From assembly GCA_008931825.1 (NCBI GenBank), contig QXVZ01022795.1:1-28493 (forward strand): 28,493 nt of DNA, given 5' to 3'. The notes under the pieces are model-generated. The model was not told the DNA's origin and made no database searches. It worked only from the letters and a program-made list of their open reading frames with translations. Below, piece by piece: positions 22,798-28,493 of the stretch. How positions within the stretch are numbered: the stretch's first letter is position 1; each line of letters opens with the position of its first letter. This DNA is from Phallusia fumigata (lineage: Eukaryota; Chordata; Ascidiacea; Phlebobranchia; Ascidiidae). Made by a program: the position numbers and the translations under genes.

Positions 22798-23459
22798 AGT
22801 AAAATAATATTTATAGCTACCAGTACTAATTGACTAAAATCATTTTAAAATGTGTTAACACAAGCATGTGTGATATTTACATTCTAAGTTGCAACCAGAT
22901 TGAGCATAACCTTTAAAAAGTTCGTGTGATGGTGGTTCTATGTGGAATTTACTCTAATTACAAAACTTGTGTATAATTGTGTTTGTGTTCAGCTGGCACA
23001 AAACACATTGTGTGGTTCCAATTCATATAAAATTTAAAAATAACATTTAAAGTAAAAAAGTAACATGGAAAGTCTGCCACCAACAATTGGATAGGTAATA
23101 TATCANCCTTCAAGTTTTTGTAAATGGTTAAGCGAACCCAGGATCTGGTGAAAACCCTGGAAGGTCACGCACCAGGTGCAAAATTTCGCAGTTACAATGT
23201 TAAAACGCCGTTATCACTTGGTTAATAAAGTTTTTGATTGTGTACCGTTAGCATAGTTGCTTCATCAGATAACATCAAGATTACAATACAGAAATGAAAT
23301 TGTCATTTGTCTAGTCCAGTTTTTGTTTCATAGAAACGGTATTTTATTGTCACATCAAATACAGATGAAGTCACGATTGCGACAACGTAAATTCAATGCG
23401 AAATTGATGTGGCCTCAACACACCAGTTTGTTTCGGACCTCCTAAGTCAAAGGTGTCCA
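22798..23459. other. AT-rich non-coding stretch with a contig-join N
   Basis: No gene recognised. A single N at 23106 matches the single-base placeholders at 11502 and 13569 and probably marks a contig join, although the flanks show no duplication that I can see. Confidence 0.4.
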
Positions 23460-24215
23460 AAGTTCGGCTCGGGACTGTGGTTTTGATTGTGTTGCATATG
23501 GCCCACCAAAGTTTGGATTAGGCTTGTGGGTTAACGTGACTTGCGACTTAAAGAAAAAAACGTAAAAGCTTTACACAGAACTTTATTTACTAGCAAAAGA
23601 TAAAATAGTAGATGGTAATGACGCAACACAAATCATAAAGGTTGATAGGATTGTTGTACAGCCGTATATTTGCGTGCGAAGTTTATGGTTTTTGCTCATA
23701 ACTGTGATTTGTAATCATACCAATCGACCGTGAAGTGTATTTTCTGTAAGTAACCTGTTGTGGTGAAACTGTAACACCTGCGGCTGTTTTTGTAAATCAT
23801 CAGACGGTAAAAAATGCATTTAATTTTTTTTTTGCTTTTTTTCTGGAATTGTTTGCCGTTTTATTGAAATTTCAGTCTGCCAACCCTGCATGCAAGGCTC
23901 AGAGGGTGAGAGAGCGCTGGCATGCTGGAGGAAAGGTGGCGTTTTTGTACTCCCCGTCTGCTGTGCTCTAAACCGCGTACCATTTTATTTTAAAATGAAT
24001 AGACCCATCTTAAACTGTAGAGTATTTAAGTAAATGATGTTTGACTTCTTCTTTTAGGATTTTATTAAGTTTCTGATTAAATTTTATTTTTATCCCTGTT
24101 AAATTGTTTCCTTTACCAAAGAGTCTTTGCTTAGTTTTACACAACATTAAAACAAAGGTTAAAAATTTTTGGAGCAGCACCCCACTAATTTTAGCTGCGA
24201 GCCGACACTGGTGTA
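23450..24215. mobile_element. possible hAT-like non-autonomous DNA element
   Basis: The left side reads CAAAGGTGTCCAAAGTTCGG then CTCG, similar in style to hAT transposon ends. The right side, reverse-complemented, reads CCAGTGTCGGCTCGCAGC. The two ends share GTGTC and GGCTCG in the same order. No transposase frame is present between them, and I could not define an 8 bp target duplication. The assignment is weak. Confidence 0.22.
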
Positions 24216-25718
24216 GCAACGCGTGTATTTTGTTTATATTTTGTAGGCGGCGTCGTCACTTTTGATATTTTATGACTTCTTTTATGTTGACCGGCTTCAG
24301 ACAATTACACTTTTTATCTTCCTTCTAAAATAATCACGCCTTCAACACGTAGCCACCATAAAACCTTTTTCTTGGACCCTTTTGTTTTAAGTAATCATTT
24401 TCTTTGTTTCGGGGCGACACTACCTCGCCCCGGGTTAAAATAGCACGTCAGCTCCTCACTATAAGTTATCGCGTTTCCTAAATCTAGACCCTCTCTTATC
24501 AAATAAGCCTGACCCTGCACACAGTTGACGCTCGTGCTGCAAATAAGTAAGTTTTTGTGTGGTGTATTTTTCTTTGGTGTATTTGTTAATTTAAATGTAT
24601 GTTAGTTGAACATAATCTCTAATAAATCCTAAAAACGCTCTTACTGTTTGGTTGGTCTACTTTCAGTGTTATTTAGCATAAGCGGTCAGATCGCCTAATT
24701 TCTATTTAACCAACTTGTCATTCATTGCAACACTGGTAATAAACCGTAAATACGGTTAGGGCCAATCAATCCAAAGAAACAACTGCTAAATTTATGCAAC
24801 ATGCTTGGTGGAGAGTAAGGAGTCTGACAGGATTGTAATGTACGTCATAACAAAACTGGCATTGTCGCTCAATCTAACTGTACGCAATGTGACGTAATAC
24901 TAAAATGGTTGAGTTATCCTAGTGTTACACAGGTTATTATCAGAAGTTTTACGTTGCTGAAAACTTATTTCCGCCTGTGTTTAGGATCGTGGTAATATCC
25001 GAACTAAGTTCCGAATCGGATAGAAACACTAATGGAAAGAAGTCGAAAAATGTATTGTTACGCTGTCGTGTTGAAAAAAACTGTTTTTTTAAATTGTACA
25101 TTTTAGACTAATCCTTTCCATAATCTTGTTGATCGTAACCCATTCGAACATCTTCCAAAATCTCAGGCATACAGTTCCCAAGTAGGATCGGGCTTCGTAT
25201 TAGTGCACGTAGTGACAAACAACTGAAACTACAGTACGTCATTTCCGTGTGGCAGAAGATAGATATTCAACAAACCAAAGGTCGCCTAGGCGGTCATTCT
25301 TCACAAATGAGGACCATCACAATATGCATATGCACATCAAGGAACTTTTTTGCAAGTGTGAGTTTGATGAGCCAAATGCATAGGGGTGCTCGATTGCCAG
25401 TCACAGTTTGACGGAGAATTTTAGGTTGCACCACACGTTTATTTGTGGCTGCAATATCGGAAAGATGTCAATTTGTTGAGAATGTTTGGACCTTTATGAC
25501 TGCAATGTTAATGGGAGTAAATCTGAGTTGTTTTCTTGCCGAAAATTAAGAAACAACAATCGTTCGTGACATTTTTGCCACTAGATAAATTCTGCTGCGA
25601 GAGTTTGCTCGTTTTGTAATCTATCCGCGCAAGCTCAGTTTATTACTTTGTTACATGTTATCACAGAAACATATTAGTCGTCTTTTAAGTTTTTTTAGAC
25701 TTGTTAAGTCCTGTAACG
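24216..25718. other. upstream region of the TLR gene
   Basis: No coding exon recognised. A consensus-like donor GTAAGTTTTT at about 24548 and a T-rich acceptor TTTTTTTAG ending at 25698, 20 nt before the TLR start codon, could bound a 5' UTR intron. Alternatively the 25698 site could be a spliced-leader trans-splice acceptor. Both are inferences. Confidence 0.3.
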
Positions 25719-28493
25719 ATGAGTATTCTATGCGTCTTGTACTTGTGCTCTACGCTCTTTGGCTTGTCTGCAGCAATAACATCGACTGACCCCTGCGACA
25801 GAATGGTAACGCTGAGCCTTAGCGAAGTCATTGTCATCAAACAAGTCGAAGATTTGCCCAACGTAATTTCGTGGACAAATCAGTCGTCTCTGTTCATCAA
25901 CTGTAGCCATCGAGGAATAAGATCCATTCCTAGTATTCTTGACAGTAGAGTCCAAGTTTTGGATCTCCGCGACAACGATATTACAATGGTAAAGCGTAAA
26001 GATTTTCGACAATACCCTCGACTAGTTGTTTTGCTGTTGGCATCCAATTGCGCAGTAGCCTCGGCCAAACGTCTGTCCTGCACCTCATACTTTGAGATTA
26101 AGGAGCTGGCGTTCTGGTCGCTGACATCACTCAAGCTGTTGGATCTAAGCACAAATCGACTTCGCGATTTTCCTAAGCACCTTCCAGGAACTCTGGAAGT
26201 CTTAAGCGTCCAACAAACTGGAATTAGCCATGTTAAACGTAGTGACATCTCAATGCTTCCAAGTTTAAAAGTTCTGTATGCGAGTAACAATGCGTTGAAC
26301 TTCAGCATCGAAGCTAATAAACTGAGTAAATCTCTCTTAGTTTTAGATGTCAGCTATGATAATCTGTCTCGAGTGCCGTCCGATTCGCTTTCACCTGAAC
26401 TGCAAGTGCTAAATATAGGACACAACGGAATAGATGCATTACGAAAAAACGATTTCTCAGCAGCCCCGAACTTGGTGCATCTTGATCTTGGGGAAATGAC
26501 TATGTATAAGGCTTTGCAAATAGAGGATGGAACATTTGACAAACTTGCTAAACTGAAGTTTCTGAACTTATCATATTGTCGCATTCGAAACGTAACAAGT
26601 TCTCTGTTTGCTCACAACCGCAAACTGCAGACTTTGCTGCTTCATGGCAACTGTCTGTTTGATACTGTTTCCAATCCCGACTACCTGCCCATCAATGTGA
26701 GAATCCTTGATCTGTCGAACAATTTCCATTGCAATTTTCAACCTGTGAAACCGACCTACTCGAGGGTTGTATTCCGTCTTGGTAATCGATATTCTAATGC
26801 CCGCCAGCTCAGAGTTTTGCGTTTCGGCAATCCAAGGCTTTCGTACGATGGAACTGCGGATATAAACCTGGTACTTGGTAAACTGGAAAACACGTCCCTT
26901 GATGCACTATCGCCCTCTACTGTGGTGACAGAAATCGACATGCAGAATTGCAAGTTGCAGACATTGGATGCAAGAGCCTTCCGGGTGACCAAACGTCTCC
27001 GATTTCTTAACCTTCAAAATAACAGAATCCGGTATTACTTCCCTTCTACCAACTCAAGTGCGTCTGTTCCACCTCGTGTAAATAATTATACCAACAATGT
27101 CGACAGTTTGAATTTGTCTATGAATTTTGTTCGTCGTCTGTACCCTGACTTGCTTGCTGAGTTTCCCTGGACACGATTTCTCGACTTGTCGAAGAATCAC
27201 ATTGTCGGAATATCTGAAAACTTGTTTCGTGCTCTCGTCCGCCTTCAGTATCTAAACTTGAAGTTTAATCCGATAGTGATAGTCAGCGATTACTCTTATT
27301 CCAGTTTAAAATTCCTCCAGAGAATAATTTTGACCACTCCATGGGCTAGCAAATGCCCGTCGTGTCTTGCCTACATTCCAAGTCGGTTTTCACTGTCGCT
27401 CTGTGGGTCTAGGAAGCTAACTTACGACCAGGCAATGTATTTTGGATACATGGAAAACGCTACCAATATCTTAAACATCGATTTTTCCTACAATAGATTG
27501 TCGTTTGAAGACGCCTCGTACATCATTAACAGACTGTTCCGTTTTTTACCAGAGGTGAGAAGTATTACGCTTCACTTTTGTGACATCATTGTATTTAACG
27601 CGGCATTTCCTAACAAGCTGGTGGAACATTTTGATGTCAGCAACAACTTGCTGTTATACGTTCCGGTCTCGGCGATGGTAAACTTCGTAAATCTTCGAGT
27701 GTTTAAAATTTCGCACAACAAGATTTCAACCCTCACATCGAGCTTATTTGCTGCTCATCCGCACCTTGAATATTTGGATTTATCGCACAACCAAATATCA
27801 CATATTGATCCCGGATATTTCACGAAGGGAAACCTAAGACATCTCGACTTACGAAACAATTTTGTCGCAAACATTAAACCGTCCATTTTTCCCAAATCGT
27901 TTCTGTTAGAATTAAAATTCCTGGATCTGAGGTCGAATTTCATCATATGCCATTGTTCATTGGTGTACAACTTCGGCGCTTGGTTGGAAAACGGAGGTTT
28001 CTCTCCAGAACATCAACCCGGCATGCTACACCATTGCTCGAAAGACGCCAGCACGAGGTACGGAGGCTGCGTGACGTGTCTGACGTCATCACGGGCCGTC
28101 GTTTCGTTTGTGTCGTTCGTCTCACACGAGATTTGCCGCGCACCAAGACCCGAAAGCCTGGCTTCCGGCTTTTGTTTGATCACAGCAGCGTTCCTGGCAC
28201 TTGGCTGTATTTTAACAAGCAGTAAGTTCAAGCGTCGTTTGCACAAAGTTGTAGAAAAAGCCCAAGCTGAGAAAAGAAAGGCTGTGTTCTTTGAGAACTT
28301 GCCGCCAACCCAACGCACAACGTTTGCCTTGGAACCGAAGTATTACTACGATGCGGTGTTGATATTTGACCAAACTGACAGAAAAGTTGGTGATTGGGTA
28401 AGTGATCACCTGATTCCCGCCATGCATGACGAGGCGCCTAAGTTAAAAATGGCGGTCGTTGGGAGAGACGACCAGTGTTGTTTGTCACCGATC
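25719..28493 (+). CDS. Toll-like receptor, truncated by the window edge in the TIR domain
   Basis: One frame runs uninterrupted for 925 codons from ATG 25719 to the last base, with no intron. Residues 1-20 form a signal peptide (ILCVLYLCSTLFGLSAA). About 20 leucine-rich repeats follow, for example VQVLDLRDNDI, LKLLDLSTNRL, LEYLDLSHNQI and LRHLDLRNNF. An LRRCT cap begins with CHC (Cys744, Cys746) and further cysteines. A transmembrane helix spans about 817-834 (GFCLITAAFLALGCILTS), then a basic stop-transfer KFKRR. The TIR domain starts near Tyr875 (YYYDAVLIFD). Known TLRs sense microbial or danger ligands and signal through TIR adaptors. The Toll-type order signal-LRR-LRRCT-TM-TIR is unambiguous. 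It fits the few intron-poor TLRs known in Ciona, but I cannot say which one. The C-terminal half of TIR lies outside the window. Confidence 0.95.
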   Translation, partial: MSILCVLYLCSTLFGLSAAITSTDPCDRMVTLSLSEVIVIKQVEDLPNVISWTNQSSLFINCSHRGIRSIPSILDSRVQVLDLRDNDITMVKRKDFRQYPRLVVLLLASNCAVASAKRLSCTSYFEIKELAFWSLTSLKLLDLSTNRLRDFPKHLPGTLEVLSVQQTGISHVKRSDISMLPSLKVLYASNNALNFSIEANKLSKSLLVLDVSYDNLSRVPSDSLSPELQVLNIGHNGIDALRKNDFSAAPNLVHLDLGEMTMYKALQIEDGTFDKLAKLKFLNLSYCRIRNVTSSLFAHNRKLQTLLLHGNCLFDTVSNPDYLPINVRILDLSNNFHCNFQPVKPTYSRVVFRLGNRYSNARQLRVLRFGNPRLSYDGTADINLVLGKLENTSLDALSPSTVVTEIDMQNCKLQTLDARAFRVTKRLRFLNLQNNRIRYYFPSTNSSASVPPRVNNYTNNVDSLNLSMNFVRRLYPDLLAEFPWTRFLDLSKNHIVGISENLFRALVRLQYLNLKFNPIVIVSDYSYSSLKFLQRIILTTPWASKCPSCLAYIPSRFSLSLCGSRKLTYDQAMYFGYMENATNILNIDFSYNRLSFEDASYIINRLFRFLPEVRSITLHFCDIIVFNAAFPNKLVEHFDVSNNLLLYVPVSAMVNFVNLRVFKISHNKISTLTSSLFAAHPHLEYLDLSHNQISHIDPGYFTKGNLRHLDLRNNFVANIKPSIFPKSFLLELKFLDLRSNFIICHCSLVYNFGAWLENGGFSPEHQPGMLHHCSKDASTRYGGCVTCLTSSRAVVSFVSFVSHEICRAPRPESLASGFCLITAAFLALGCILTSSKFKRRLHKVVEKAQAEKRKAVFFENLPPTQRTTFALEPKYYYDAVLIFDQTDRKVGDWVSDHLIPAMHDEAPKLKMAVVGRDDQCCLSPI

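Noticed and set aside
25880..26308. Minus-strand frames inside the TLR (also 26354-26584, 26756-26992, 27755-27970, 28013-28318)
   Set aside because: All are antisense shadows of the continuous TLR frame.

Overview
The window reads as invertebrate-chordate genomic DNA, most likely from a Ciona-type sea squirt (inference). Genes are split by canonical GT-AG introns. The gene set is animal: a C1orf87-type EF-hand protein, a PLAT-domain pancreatic-type lipase, a THAP zinc-finger protein and a Toll-like receptor. Decayed LINE and tRNA-derived SINE copies are also present. Nothing in it looks bacterial. There is no operon, CRISPR array, rRNA or intact tRNA gene.

Layout. From 462 to 4492 on the plus strand lie the last six recognisable exons of a C1orf87-like gene whose 5' end is outside the window. 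A gene-poor stretch with CRE-type palindromes follows (4493-7337). From 14085 down to 7436 on the minus strand is a ten-exon secreted lipase gene, with every splice phase consistent and a predicted product of 577 residues. A terminal exon of an unidentified minus-strand gene lies just upstream of it. At 16690-17530 there is a decayed non-LTR retrotransposon fragment. From 21373 down to about 18205 on the minus strand is a THAP-type gene; its first four exons join cleanly and its 3' half is only tentative. A tRNA-derived SINE sits at 21705-21900. A short ORF at 22615-22797 encodes a possible secreted four-cysteine peptide. From 25719 to the right edge is one uninterrupted 925-codon frame encoding a Toll-like receptor, cut off inside its TIR domain.

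The lipase locus is damaged by assembly rather than biology. Single Ns at 11502 and 13569 each mark a contig join flanked by direct duplicates (141 bp and 1,845 bp). The two copies of lipase exons 1-2 and of the upstream exon, and the partial second copy of exon 3, should be collapsed to one before the gene is counted or modelled. A third single N at 23106 is probably another join, with no duplication visible.

The genes do not form an obvious pathway. The TLR (innate sensing) and the lipase (secreted lipid hydrolysis) act at or outside the cell surface. The C1orf87-like protein is probably intracellular, and the THAP protein is a predicted DNA binder. The best targets for follow-up are the divergent TIR motifs of the TLR, the short lid and long tail of the lipase, and the recurrent TGACGTCA palindromes.
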